DNA of 64,000 nucleotides from Agromyces luteolus (GTDB lineage Bacteria > Actinomycetota > Actinomycetes > Actinomycetales > Microbacteriaceae), in contig NZ_WODA01000002.1 of assembly GCF_009729855.1 (NCBI RefSeq), positions 62,001 to 126,000 of the forward strand, in the 5' to 3' direction. Below the pieces are notes generated by a model, which saw only the letters and a program-made list of their open reading frames with translations, did no database searches and was not told where the DNA came from. A program made the translations under genes and the position numbers. How positions within the stretch are numbered: position 1 is the stretch's first letter; the number at the start of each line of letters is the position of its first letter. Positions 42,550-50,982 of the stretch are shown here, one piece after another.

Positions 42550-44268
42550 ATGGACACCGTGATGGAGCTGGAGATCGGGTCCGGCCCTGACGCCGGCTCC
42601 TACCTCGTCCGCGTCGTCCGTTCCACGGGCGGCGGCGACCCGGTCGAGACGATCCGGCTCGACGTCGACGACCTCGCCGGCCTCCTTCCACTGCTCGAGG
42701 CGAGCGTGCTCTCGTCGGCGGTCGCGGCACGCCGGGTGGTGCCCGCGAATGAAGCCGCGCTCCGCGACGTCGGCGAGCGTCTCTTCGCGGCAGCCTTCCG
42801 CGGCGAGGTCGCGGCCGAGTACCGCACGAGCGCCGCCATCGCCGCCGAGCGCGGGAGCGATCTCCGGCTGGCGCTGCGGCTGACCGCGCCCGAACTGGCC
42901 GCGCTGCCCTGGGAGACGCTGTACGACCCCTCGAGCGGGACCTACCTGTGCCGTCGCGAGCCGCTCGTGCGGCACGTCACGGCCGGGAATCCGTCGCCGC
43001 TCGCGGTGCAGCCGCCGCTGCGCGTCCTGGCCATGGTGTCGTCGCCGCGCGGCCTTCCGCCGCTGGACGTCCCCGCCGAGCGGGACCGGCTCGAGGAGGC
43101 CCTCCGGCCGCAGGCCGAGCACGGCCTCGTCCGCCTCGAGTGGCTCGAACAGGCGTCGTGGGCGAGCGTGCACCGCACCCTCCTCGAGGACGAGTGGCAC
43201 GTGCTCCACTTCATCGGGCACGGCGACTACGACGACGTCGCCGACGAGGGCGTGCTCGCACTCGTCGGCACGGACGGTCGCGCCGACCTCGTGCCGGCGC
43301 ACGCGCTCGCCGACCTCCTCGACGAGGCCGAGCCGACGCCTCGCCTCGTCGTGCTGAACTCCTGCGAGTCCGGCGCCGCCAGCCGGTCGGACCTGCTCTC
43401 CGGGACCGCCGCGGCGCTCTCGCACAGCGGCATCCACGCGGTCGTCGCGATGCAGTTCCCGATCAGCGACGGCGCGGCGCTCGCGTTCGCGCGCGGCTTC
43501 TACACCGCGCTCGCGAACGGCCGCGCGGTCGACGAGGCCGTGCGCAGCGGACGGATCGACATCCTCGGCACGGGCCGCGGGACCCTGGAATGGGTCACGC
43601 CCGTGCTGTACCTGCGCGGCGACGACGGCCGGCTCTTCACGCGACCCGCGGAGTGGGTCGGCTCAGCCACGCCGCCGTCCGACGGGTCCGGAGCCGCCCC
43701 GCCGATGGCGCCCGTTTCCGCGGCGGCGCCGCCGCCGGGCGATCAGGCGATCCGAGGCATGCTCGCCCGCCCCGCGTTCCGGTGGGTCGCCGGAGGCGTC
43801 GTCGCCGTGGCGATCGCCGCAGGGGTGCTCTTCGTGCTGCGTCCCTGGGAGGGCGCCGGCGATGGGTCCGGCACCACCGTCCAGGGCATCGGGGGAACCG
43901 ACCGGACCGTCGTGACCGTGGAGGCGGATGCCGACTCCACCGAATCGGGGGTCTGGTGCGAAGCCGGAGACCGGCTCGACATCACGGCGACGGGCGAGGC
44001 CTGGCTGGATGCGACGGCCACGGCGGCGATCGGTCCGGACGGCCTGGCCGACGGCACGTCGCCGGAGACGCGGCTCCTCGAGTCGGCGAACACCGGCGAG
44101 CTGATCGGCGCGCTCGAGGACACCGATGAGCCGCCCTTCGCGATCGGCTCGTTCGAGCAGTACATCTGCCCGGTCGACGGGTCGCTGTACCTCGGCGTCA
44201 ACGACACGCGCCCGGGCGACAACCGCGGCTCGTTCGAGGTGACGGTGACCCACGTTCCCGCCCAGTGA
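42550..44268 (+). CDS. CHAT-domain protease with membrane anchor and PA-IL lectin-like outer domain
   Basis: A 572-aa protein. Residues about 60-355 are a CHAT (caspase-HetF-associated) peptidase domain with the catalytic dyad His224 in HFIGHGDYDD and Cys272 in VVLNSCESG; LTAPELAALPWETLYDP is the usual preceding block. A Pro/Ala linker (370-400) leads to one membrane helix (about 411-430). The outer C-terminal domain (about 455-570) matches PA-IL/LecA-like lectins: WCEAGDRLDITATGEAW and LYLGVNDTRPGDNRGSFEV, with Cys470 and Cys540 possibly bonded. A sugar or ligand outside could thus control a caspase-like protease inside. The Trypco1 gene follows after a 37-bp gap. ATG 42562 is an alternative start. 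Confidence 0.85.
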   Translation: MDTVMELEIGSGPDAGSYLVRVVRSTGGGDPVETIRLDVDDLAGLLPLLEASVLSSAVAARRVVPANEAALRDVGERLFAAAFRGEVAAEYRTSAAIAAERGSDLRLALRLTAPELAALPWETLYDPSSGTYLCRREPLVRHVTAGNPSPLAVQPPLRVLAMVSSPRGLPPLDVPAERDRLEEALRPQAEHGLVRLEWLEQASWASVHRTLLEDEWHVLHFIGHGDYDDVADEGVLALVGTDGRADLVPAHALADLLDEAEPTPRLVVLNSCESGAASRSDLLSGTAAALSHSGIHAVVAMQFPISDGAALAFARGFYTALANGRAVDEAVRSGRIDILGTGRGTLEWVTPVLYLRGDDGRLFTRPAEWVGSATPPSDGSGAAPPMAPVSAAAPPPGDQAIRGMLARPAFRWVAGGVVAVAIAAGVLFVLRPWEGAGDGSGTTVQGIGGTDRTVVTVEADADSTESGVWCEAGDRLDITATGEAWLDATATAAIGPDGLADGTSPETRLLESANTGELIGALEDTDEPPFAIGSFEQYICPVDGSLYLGVNDTRPGDNRGSFEVTVTHVPAQ

Positions 44269-44305
44269 CCGGGATCGGGACCCGGATCGAGAGGAGATGA
44301 GCGGA

Positions 44306-44641
44306 ATGCAGCGAGTGGCGATCTACACGACGGCGGACGGCGACGAGGTGGCCGTCCAGGTCGCAGACCAGGTGATCGCGGACGATCCCGTCGCCCCCGG
44401 GGTCACACTCCGCGGCGGGGGCCTGATGGAACGCACGCGTCAGAACCTCGACGAGGTCCTCGCGCACGCGCGTCCCGCTGTGGTCTCGCTCATCCGCCAG
44501 CTCCGTGACACCGAGGACGCGCCGGATGAGGTCGAGGTCGAGTTCGGGATCCAGCTGAGCCTCGAGGTGGGCGCCTTCATCGCGACCGGGGACTCGTCCG
44601 CGAACTTCCGCGTCAAGATGCGGTGGGATCGCGGGGACTGA
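44306..44641 (+). CDS. Trypco1-domain protein (CU044_2847 family)
   Basis: A 111-aa protein. The pattern ...NLDEVLAHARPAVVSLIRQLRDTEDAPDEVEVEFGIQLSLEVGAFIATGDSSANFRVKMRW is that of Trypco1 (trypsin-co-occurring domain 1), known from gene-neighbourhood work to accompany trypsin-like or CHAT peptidases in predicted signalling and conflict systems. GAGGAG (44291-44296) is 9 bases before ATG 44306; the ATG at 44297 is too close to it. Its partnership with the CHAT protein is inferred from adjacency and family habit; biochemical function is unknown. Confidence 0.8.
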   Translation: MQRVAIYTTADGDEVAVQVADQVIADDPVAPGVTLRGGGLMERTRQNLDEVLAHARPAVVSLIRQLRDTEDAPDEVEVEFGIQLSLEVGAFIATGDSSANFRVKMRWDRGD

Positions 44642-44662
44642 TCCGCGTCGTCCACGCTCCGA

Positions 44663-45139
44663 TCAGCGGTTCTTCTCCGTCGCCGACCCGCCGCCGTAGA
44701 TGATGATGCCCGCGATCGGGATGAGGAAGAAGAACAGCCACGACCAGGTGAACCCGCCCGGCGTCCAGAAGCCGAACCCGAAGAACAGCAGCAGCGCGAC
44801 GAACGGCGAGAGCGCCATGAGCGTGTCGCCGACCCGACCGCCGAGGGCTCGGGACCGTCGTCCCATCGGCGCCGTCGGCTCGGGGACGGGCGCCCAGGTC
44901 GGGGGTGGCTCCGATACGGTCGGGGCGGCGGGTCGAGATGCGGCCCCCGGAAGGTCCGCGAACAGCGGCGCGAGGTCGCCGCGGGTCACGGCGGAGCGCG
45001 CCGACGCGGATCGCTCGGCGAGTTCCGCGGTCGTCAGGCGCCCTTCCGCCTGCGCCGTCATGAGGTGCCCGACGGCCTCCTCGCGCTCGGCATCGCTCAG
45101 GCGCTCCTGCGATCGCTCCGGGTCGGCATATCCGCTCAT
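44663..45139 (-). CDS. DUF1707-domain membrane protein
   Basis: A 158-aa protein. RLSDAEREEAVGHLMTAQAEGRLTTAELAERSASARSAVTRGDLAPLFADLP (about 12-65) is the DUF1707 (SHOCT-like) N-terminal domain, followed by a Pro-rich linker and two membrane helices (LSPFVALLLFFGFGFW and FTWSWLFFFLIPIAGIIIYG). Common in actinobacteria and of unknown function. It converges on the Trypco1 gene with only 21 bp between stops. ATG 45139. Confidence 0.85.
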   Translation of the reverse strand: MSGYADPERSQERLSDAEREEAVGHLMTAQAEGRLTTAELAERSASARSAVTRGDLAPLFADLPGAASRPAAPTVSEPPPTWAPVPEPTAPMGRRSRALGGRVGDTLMALSPFVALLLFFGFGFWTPGGFTWSWLFFFLIPIAGIIIYGGGSATEKNR

Positions 45140-45201
45140 GCGCCCAAGCCTGTCCCATGCCCCCGTCATCGGCCAGTGACCAAAGGCCCCAGACTCGCCC
45201 G

Positions 45202-45216
45202 TGTGGTCTGACCACA
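45202..45216. promoter_or_regulatory. GntR/FadR-type operator 1
   Basis: TGTGGTCTGACCACA is a perfect 7-1-7 palindrome of the TGGTCnGACCA type bound by FadR/LldR-subfamily regulators. Confidence 0.8.
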
Positions 45217-45220
45217 TCTG

Positions 45221-45241
45221 GTATTCTGTGGTCTGACCACA
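45221..45241. promoter_or_regulatory. Promoter -10 and GntR/FadR-type operator 2
   Basis: A second identical palindrome occupies 45227-45241, its centre 25 bp from the first. TATTCT at 45222-45227, preceded by TG (extended -10), lies between the two operators, so binding at either would shut the promoter of the regulator-lactate dehydrogenase operon. Confidence 0.75.
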
Positions 45242-45289
45242 TGAGGGCCCGGCCTGAGCGCCGCGCCCCGGACGCGCGAGGGAGACGGC

Positions 45290-46066
45290 ATGGGCGACGA
45301 GGCATCCGCTCGCTCGATCGAGCCGCGCGCGTGGCAGGCCGTGCTCGAGCACGTCGAGCGGAAGCTCCTCGACGGCGAGCTCGCCCCCGGCGACCGGCTC
45401 CCGGGCGAACGCCAGCTCGCGGCCGACCTCGGCGTCGGCCGGTCGAGCGTGCGCGAGGCGCTGCGCGTGCTCGAGGTGCTCGGGCTCATCCGCACGCACG
45501 CGGGGTCGGGGCCGACCGCGGGCGCGATCATCATCGCCACCCCCGGCGGCGGGATGAGCGCGCTGATGCGCCTGCAGGTCGCCGCGAACGGCTTCCCGGT
45601 CGACGACATCGTCGCGACCCGACTGCTCCTCGAGACGCACGTCGCGGGCGACCTCGCCGCCGGCGCGCGGGACGCGGCATCCGCCCCCGACCTCGCCGCC
45701 GCCGAGCGCCTGCTCGACGCGATGGACGACCCCGGCCTCGACCCGGCCGAGTTCCTCGCGCTCGACGCCGCCTTCCACCTCGCCCTCGCCGAGGCATCCG
45801 GCAACCAGGTCGTCACGGCGACCATGGCGGGCCTGCGCAGCGGCATCGAGGGCTACGCGCTCGCCGGCCAGGGGCGCATCGCCGACTGGGCGACGACCTC
45901 CGCGCGGCTGCGCGCCGAGCATCGCGGCGTGCTCGACGCGATCCGGGCAGCGGATGCCACGGCCGCGCGCACCCGCATCCACGACCACATCTCGGGGTAC
46001 TACGCCGAGATCTCCCCCGAGACCGACACCGACGCCGGCGCGCCCGGCGCGTCCGACCTCCCGTAG
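45290..46066 (+). CDS. GntR/FadR-family regulator (LldR-like)
   Basis: A 258-aa regulator: winged helix-turn-helix at about 15-75 ([42 protein letters not shown]) and an FCD ligand domain (about 100-230) with [12 protein letters not shown] and the metal-ligand histidines in [14 protein letters not shown] and IHDHISGYY. Adjacent to lldD and preceded by two operators; it most probably represses the operon until L-lactate binds. ATG 45290. Confidence 0.88.
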   Translation: MGDEASARSIEPRAWQAVLEHVERKLLDGELAPGDRLPGERQLAADLGVGRSSVREALRVLEVLGLIRTHAGSGPTAGAIIIATPGGGMSALMRLQVAANGFPVDDIVATRLLLETHVAGDLAAGARDAASAPDLAAAERLLDAMDDPGLDPAEFLALDAAFHLALAEASGNQVVTATMAGLRSGIEGYALAGQGRIADWATTSARLRAEHRGVLDAIRAADATAARTRIHDHISGYYAEISPETDTDAGAPGASDLP

Positions 46067-46082
46067 GAAAGAGAGCACCAGC

Positions 46083-47369
46083 ATGGTCCAGCGCCAGTTG
46101 CCGAACCCCCGCGAGCTCGCCGAGCTCATGAAGTTCAAGACCCCGACCCTGAACCCGACCGACCGGCGGCTCGAGAAGGCGCTCACGATCGCCGACCTGC
46201 GTGCGATCGCGAAGCGCCGCACGCCGAAGGCGCCGTTCGACTACACCGAGGGCTCGGCCGAGGCCGAGATCTCGCTCGCCCGTGCCCGCCAGGCGTTCCT
46301 CGACATCGAGTTCCACCCGTCGATCCTGCGGAACGTGCCCGAGGTCGACACGAGCCGCGAGGTGCTCGGCGGCCCGAGCGCCCTGCCGTTCGGCATCGCG
46401 CCGACGGGCTTCACCCGCATGATGCAGACCGAGGGCGAGGAGGCGGGTGCCGGCGCCGCGGGCGCGGCGGGCATCCCCTTCACGCTGTCCACGCTCGGGA
46501 CCACCTCGATCGAGGGCGTCAAGGCCGCGAACCCGCACGGCCGCAACTGGTTCCAGCTCTACGTCATGAAGCAGCGCGAGATCTCGTACGGCCTCGCCGA
46601 ACGTGCCGCCGCCGCCGGTTTCGACACCCTGTTCTTCACGGTCGACACGCCCGTCGCGGGCGCGCGCCTGCGCGACAAGCGCAACGGCTTCTCGATCCCG
46701 CCGCAGCTCACGCTCGGCACCGTGATCAATGCGCTCCCGCGCCCGGCGTGGTGGATCAACTTCCTCACGACCCCGAAGCTCGAGTTCGCCTCGCTCTCGT
46801 CGACGGGCGGCACGGTCGGCGAGCTCCTCGACTCCGCCATGGACCCGACGATCTCGTTCGACGACCTCGACGTGATCCGGCAGATCTGGCCCGGGAAGAT
46901 CGTCGTCAAGGGCGTGCAGACCGTCGAGGACGCGAAGCTCCTCGCCGACCGCGGCGTCGATGGCGTGGTGCTCTCGAACCACGGCGGCCGCCAGCTCGAC
47001 CGCGCGCCCGTGCCGTTCCTGCTGCTGCCCGACGTCGTCCGCGAGGTCGGCGGCGACCTGGAGGTGCACGTGGACACCGGCATCATGTCGGGCGCCGACA
47101 TCGTCGCGTCGATCGCGCTCGGCGCGCGCTTCACGCTCGTCGGCCGCGCCTACCTGTACGGCCTGATGGCGGGCGGGCGCCGCGGCGTCGACAAGACCAT
47201 CGAGATCCTGCGCACCGAGATCGTCCGCACGATGAAGCTGCTCGAGGTCGCGACGCTCGACGAACTGACCCCGAAGCACGTCACGCAGCTCACCCGGCTC
47301 GTGCCGGTCGCGCGGCCGGTCGCCGCGGCGGCCGAGCAGGCGGCGGATCGGATGCCGACTAGGGTCTGA
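46083..47369 (+). CDS. lldD: L-lactate dehydrogenase, FMN-dependent (quinone)
   Basis: A 428-aa alpha-hydroxyacid dehydrogenase TIM barrel. The active-site His lies in [20 protein letters not shown]/phosphate contacts in [21 protein letters not shown], and the substrate Arg/Tyr in [21 protein letters not shown] precedes ATG 46083. It oxidises L-lactate to pyruvate at the membrane, passing electrons to quinone. Lactate produced by the rhamnose pathway (RhaEW) could be one source. No lactate permease is encoded nearby. Confidence 0.92.
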   Translation: MVQRQLPNPRELAELMKFKTPTLNPTDRRLEKALTIADLRAIAKRRTPKAPFDYTEGSAEAEISLARARQAFLDIEFHPSILRNVPEVDTSREVLGGPSALPFGIAPTGFTRMMQTEGEEAGAGAAGAAGIPFTLSTLGTTSIEGVKAANPHGRNWFQLYVMKQREISYGLAERAAAAGFDTLFFTVDTPVAGARLRDKRNGFSIPPQLTLGTVINALPRPAWWINFLTTPKLEFASLSSTGGTVGELLDSAMDPTISFDDLDVIRQIWPGKIVVKGVQTVEDAKLLADRGVDGVVLSNHGGRQLDRAPVPFLLLPDVVREVGGDLEVHVDTGIMSGADIVASIALGARFTLVGRAYLYGLMAGGRRGVDKTIEILRTEIVRTMKLLEVATLDELTPKHVTQLTRLVPVARPVAAAAEQAADRMPTRV

Positions 47370-47372
47370 ACC

Positions 47373-48407
47373 ATGTCCGCGCGCATGGAGCCCCGCAGCC
47401 GACGCTTCCTCCTCGGGTCGTACACCCCCGACGGACCGGCGCCCGCGGTGCACCTCGCCGAGCGCTCGGCCGACGGGACGTGGCGGATCGTGACGTCGGC
47501 GACCGCCTCGAACCCGTCGTTCGTCGCACGATCGGGCGACCTCGTCTTCGCGGTGCTCGAGAACGCCTCCGGGTCGGTGGCGAGCTACCGCCTCGACGGC
47601 GACGAGATCACCCCGATCGCCGTCGTCGAGCACGGCGAGGCCGACCCGTGCCACGTCGTCGCGGCGCCGCAGCTCGGCGTCGTGCTCGTGGCGAACTACA
47701 CGTCCGGCTCGATCACCGCGGTTCCGGTCGACGACGCCGGGGCGCTCGGCACGCCCGTCACGCTGCCGCTGCCGGCAGGCGGCGGACCGGTCCCCGACCG
47801 CCAGGAGGGCCCGCACGCGCACGAGATCGTCGCGACGCCCTGGGGCACCCACGTGGTGAGCAACCTCGGCGGCGACGCGATCCACGAATTCGCGGTCGAG
47901 CACGGCGCCGACGGCGCGCCCGCCCTCCGGATCACGCGGACGCTCGACGTCCCGCCGGGGACCGGACCTCGGCACATGGTCGTCCGCGGCGGCCTGCTGC
48001 ACGTCGTCGGCGAGCTCGACGGCGACCTGCACACCTTCGAGGTCGACGCGTCGTCGTTCCGGCCGGCGGGTTCGACGCCGACCGTCGCCCGGGCGTCGTC
48101 CGGCCCCGACGACGTGGTGCAGCCCTCGCACCTCGACCACGCCCCATCGGGCCGGCTGCTCACCGCCCTCGTGCGCGGGCGCGACACGGTCTCGGTCTTC
48201 GAGGCGACGGATGCCGCGCACCCGCGCCTCGCCGAGGAGCACGCGATCGGCGCATCGTGGCCGCGCCACCACGCGCACCTCGACGACCGCACGGTCGCGG
48301 TCGCGGCCCAGCTCGGCGACGCGCTCGTCGAGGTCGACCTCGTGACGGGCGCGACCCGCCGTGTGCTCGACCTCACGGCGCCGACCTGCGTGCTCCCCAT
48401 CGACTGA
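47373..48407 (+). CDS. Lactonase-family seven-bladed beta-propeller protein
   Basis: A 344-aa protein of the 6-phosphogluconolactonase/YbhE propeller family: RRFLLGSYTPDG start, AVLENASGSVASY, GPHAHEIVATPWGTHVVSNLG and GTGPRHMVVRGG are repeating blade motifs with the conserved His and Arg. It likely hydrolyses a sugar lactone. It begins three bases after lldD's stop and is in the same operon. True substrate is not determined. Confidence 0.85.
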   Translation: MSARMEPRSRRFLLGSYTPDGPAPAVHLAERSADGTWRIVTSATASNPSFVARSGDLVFAVLENASGSVASYRLDGDEITPIAVVEHGEADPCHVVAAPQLGVVLVANYTSGSITAVPVDDAGALGTPVTLPLPAGGGPVPDRQEGPHAHEIVATPWGTHVVSNLGGDAIHEFAVEHGADGAPALRITRTLDVPPGTGPRHMVVRGGLLHVVGELDGDLHTFEVDASSFRPAGSTPTVARASSGPDDVVQPSHLDHAPSGRLLTALVRGRDTVSVFEATDAAHPRLAEEHAIGASWPRHHAHLDDRTVAVAAQLGDALVEVDLVTGATRRVLDLTAPTCVLPID

Positions 48408-48425
48408 ACCGACGCGGGCGCGCGT

Positions 48426-48463
48426 CGGGGCTCGGCCGGCGCCTCCGCGCGAGCCGAGCCCCG
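48426..48463. terminator. Bidirectional terminator hairpin
   Basis: An 11-bp GC-rich stem (48426-48436 with 48453-48463; GGGGCTCGGC/GCCGAGCCCC) around a 16-base loop, placed between the convergent lactonase and GH3 genes. Confidence 0.6.
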
Positions 48464-48473
48464 TCGTCGTGCG

Positions 48474-50831
48474 TCAGGCCATCGGGGCGTTCGCGACGGC
48501 GATGAGCTGCTCGATCTGCTCGAGGTCGAACGCCGACCCGGGGAACATCGCGGCGCGGCCGATGGGCATCGCGCCCATCATCTGCATCATGCCCTCGGCG
48601 TCGAGGCCGAGCCCGCCGGCGGTCTCGGCCGGCTGCTCGGCGGTGGCCTCGCCCGTCGGGTCGCCCCCGCCGAGCAGGTCGGCCGCCATGGCCGCGAGCG
48701 CCTGGCCGACGATCGGACCGGCGACGGGGTGCGCCATGACCTCGCTGATCGTCGACTCGATCGTGAGCGGGATCCGCACCGGGTCGGCCTCGACGTCGAC
48801 GGTCGCGACCGAGCGGACGTCGCGGCTCGACGCCCCGACCTCGACCGTGTACTCGCCGCCCTCGACGATCCACAGGTCGACGCGGGTGTCCCAGTAGGCG
48901 AGGTCGGTGCGGCGCACGCGGACCTCGACGTCGCGCCGCTCGCCGGCGGCCAGGGACACCTTGGCGAAGCCCTTCAGCTCGCGCGGAGCGCGCGAGACCG
49001 TCGAGCCGGGGAGCGAGCTGTAGACCTGCACGACCTCGGCGCCGTCGCGGTCGCCGGTGTTCGTCACGGGCACGCGGACGAGGAGCCCGTCGTCGTCGGA
49101 GCTCACGACGGCGTCGCCGTACTCGAACGTCGTGTACGAGAGGCCGTGGCCGAACGGGTAGGTCACCTCGAGCTCGCGCGCGTCGTACCAGCGGTAGCCG
49201 ACGAGGAGGCCCTCGCCGTAGCGCACGTGCCCGTGCTCGCCGGGGAAGTTGCCCCACGCGGGGGTGTCCTGCAGCCGCACGGGCACGGTCTCGGTGAGTC
49301 GGCCGGACGGGTTCACCGCGCCGTAGAGCACGTCGGCGACGGCCGAGCCGCCCGCCTGGCCGAGCAGCCACGTCTCGAGGATCGCGGGGACACGGTCGGC
49401 GAACGGCGCGAGGCGCACGACGCCGCCGTGCGAGAGCACGACGACCGTGTTCGGGTTCGCGGCGAGCACGCGGTCGACGAGCTCGAGCTGCGCGGCGGGC
49501 AGCTCGATGTCGCGCCGGTCGAACCCTTCGGACTCGAGGCTCGCGGGCAGCCCGAGGAAGAGCACGGCCACGTCGGCCGCGGAGGCGGCGGCCACGGCCT
49601 CGTCGGCGAGCCCCGCGGCATCCGAGCCGTCGATGGTGAAGCCGGGCGCGAAGGTCACGGCGTCCGCGCCGGCGACCTCGCGGATCGACTCGAGCGCGGC
49701 GTCGATGCGCGTGGCGTTGACGTGCGAGCTGCCGCCGCCCTGGAAGCGCGGGGTGCGCGCGAACTCGCCGATGACGGCGACGGATGCCTCGGGCGCGAGC
49801 GGCAGCAGCGACCCCTCGTTGCGCAGCAGCACGATGCTGTTCGCCGCGGCTTCGCGGGCGAGCGCGTGGTGCTCGTCGACGTCGTACGCGGCGTCGGGGT
49901 CGGCGCCGGCGACGGCCTTCTGCGCGAGCTCGACGGCGCGGCGGGCGCCCGTGTCGAGCACCGACGCGTCGAGCTCGCCGGCCTCGACCGCGGCGACGAC
50001 CTGCGCGTCGGACCGGCCGCCGTTGGCGGGCATCTCGAGGTCGAGCCCTGCGGCGAGCGCGGCGACCCGGTCGGTGACGGCGCCCCAGTCGGAGACGACG
50101 AGCCCGTCGAAGCCCCACTCGTCGCGGAGCACCTCGGTGAGGAGGAACGGGTTCTGCGAGGCGGGGACGCCGTTCACACGGTTGTACGAGCACATGACGG
50201 TCCACGGCTGCTCGTCCTCGACGACGCGCTGGAAGCCGCGGAGGTAGATCTCGCGGAGCGGGCGCGGGTCGATGTCGGCCGACACGCGCATGCGGTCGTC
50301 CTCCTGGTTGTTCGCCGCGTAGTGCTTGAGCGACGCGCCGACGCCCTGCGACTGCACGCCGCGAACGAGCGCGGAGCCGAGCACGCCGGAGACGAGCGGG
50401 TCCTCGGAGAGGTACTCGAAGTTGCGGCCGCAGAGCGGCGAGCGCTTGATGTTGATGCCCGGACCGAGGAGCACGCCGACGCCCTCGGCGCGCGACTCCT
50501 CGCCGAGCGCGACGCCGACACGCTCGAGCAGCTCGGGGTCGAACGAGGAGCCGAGGGCGACCGCCGGCGGGAAGCAGGTCGCGGGGACGGATGCGGCCAT
50601 GCCGAGGTGGTCGGCGCTGTCGTCCTGCTTGCGCACGCCGTGCGGGCCGTCGGTGAGCATGATCGACGGCACGGGGCCGACCTGCTTGGTGGTCCAGAAG
50701 CTCTCGCCGCTCGTGAGGGCGGCCTTCTCCTCGGTCGTGAGCGTCGCGACGATGTCGGCCGCGGGTGTCGTGGCGAACGCCGCGGGATCGACGGCCGCTG
50801 CCGCTGCGCCGTTCTGGAGGATGTCGGTCAT
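48474..50831 (-). CDS. GH3 beta-glucosidase
   Basis: A 785-aa family-3 glycoside hydrolase without signal peptide. N-terminal barrel with SIMLTDGPHGVRKQ, SLKHYAANNQEDDR and the nucleophile Asp in GLVVSDWGAVTD (near 255); the C-terminal alpha/beta sandwich has VLFLGLPASLESEGFDR; a fibronectin-III-like domain (about 570-650) follows; then about 90 extra residues rich in Met/Gly/Ala (DLLGGGDPTGEA, EGMMQMMGAMPIG) not typical of the family. Acts on beta-glucosides or other beta-glycosides in the cytoplasm. Divergent from the PadR-sulfatase operon and sharing a 14-bp motif with it, so probably regulated by the same PadR protein rather than by CebR. Confidence 0.9.
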   Translation of the reverse strand: MTDILQNGAAAAAVDPAAFATTPAADIVATLTTEEKAALTSGESFWTTKQVGPVPSIMLTDGPHGVRKQDDSADHLGMAASVPATCFPPAVALGSSFDPELLERVGVALGEESRAEGVGVLLGPGINIKRSPLCGRNFEYLSEDPLVSGVLGSALVRGVQSQGVGASLKHYAANNQEDDRMRVSADIDPRPLREIYLRGFQRVVEDEQPWTVMCSYNRVNGVPASQNPFLLTEVLRDEWGFDGLVVSDWGAVTDRVAALAAGLDLEMPANGGRSDAQVVAAVEAGELDASVLDTGARRAVELAQKAVAGADPDAAYDVDEHHALAREAAANSIVLLRNEGSLLPLAPEASVAVIGEFARTPRFQGGGSSHVNATRIDAALESIREVAGADAVTFAPGFTIDGSDAAGLADEAVAAASAADVAVLFLGLPASLESEGFDRRDIELPAAQLELVDRVLAANPNTVVVLSHGGVVRLAPFADRVPAILETWLLGQAGGSAVADVLYGAVNPSGRLTETVPVRLQDTPAWGNFPGEHGHVRYGEGLLVGYRWYDARELEVTYPFGHGLSYTTFEYGDAVVSSDDDGLLVRVPVTNTGDRDGAEVVQVYSSLPGSTVSRAPRELKGFAKVSLAAGERRDVEVRVRRTDLAYWDTRVDLWIVEGGEYTVEVGASSRDVRSVATVDVEADPVRIPLTIESTISEVMAHPVAGPIVGQALAAMAADLLGGGDPTGEATAEQPAETAGGLGLDAEGMMQMMGAMPIGRAAMFPGSAFDLEQIEQLIAVANAPMA

Positions 50832-50866
50832 GATGCGCCTTTCTCGTCGCTGAGTTGCGAAAACTG

Positions 50867-50880
50867 TATAGCACTAGGTT
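50867..50880. promoter_or_regulatory. Candidate PadR operator, GH3 side
   Basis: TATAGCACTAGGTT parallels TATAACACTAGTTA at 50939-50952. On the minus strand it overlaps the probable -10 (TATACA, 50870-50865) of the GH3 gene. Confidence 0.5.
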
Positions 50881-50915
50881 TTCAGCCTCAAGGGCTGGAT
50901 GCCTGAAATCCGAGC

Positions 50916-50944
50916 TTGACACGGTTTTCTCAGACCGTTATAAC
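50916..50944 (+). promoter_or_regulatory. Promoter of the PadR-sulfatase-MFS operon
   Basis: TTGACA (50916-50921) and TATAAC (50939-50944) are separated by exactly 17 bp, one of the strongest consensus promoters in the window. Confidence 0.8.
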
Positions 50945-50952
50945 ACTAGTTA
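50939..50952. promoter_or_regulatory. Candidate PadR operator, sulfatase side
   Basis: TATAACACTAGTTA covers the -10 and start site of the operon and repeats the GH3-side motif in the same orientation. The palindromic TAACnCTAGTTA core suits a dimeric winged-helix protein. Confidence 0.5.
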
Positions 50953-50982
50953 CATGTGTGACGATGCACATAAGGAGCAACG

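Noticed and set aside
39093-42557. Very long minus-strand open frame (over 1100 codons)
   Set aside because: It is antisense to four well-supported plus-strand genes, is Arg/Gly/Glu-rich without domains, and arises from the high third-position GC of those genes.
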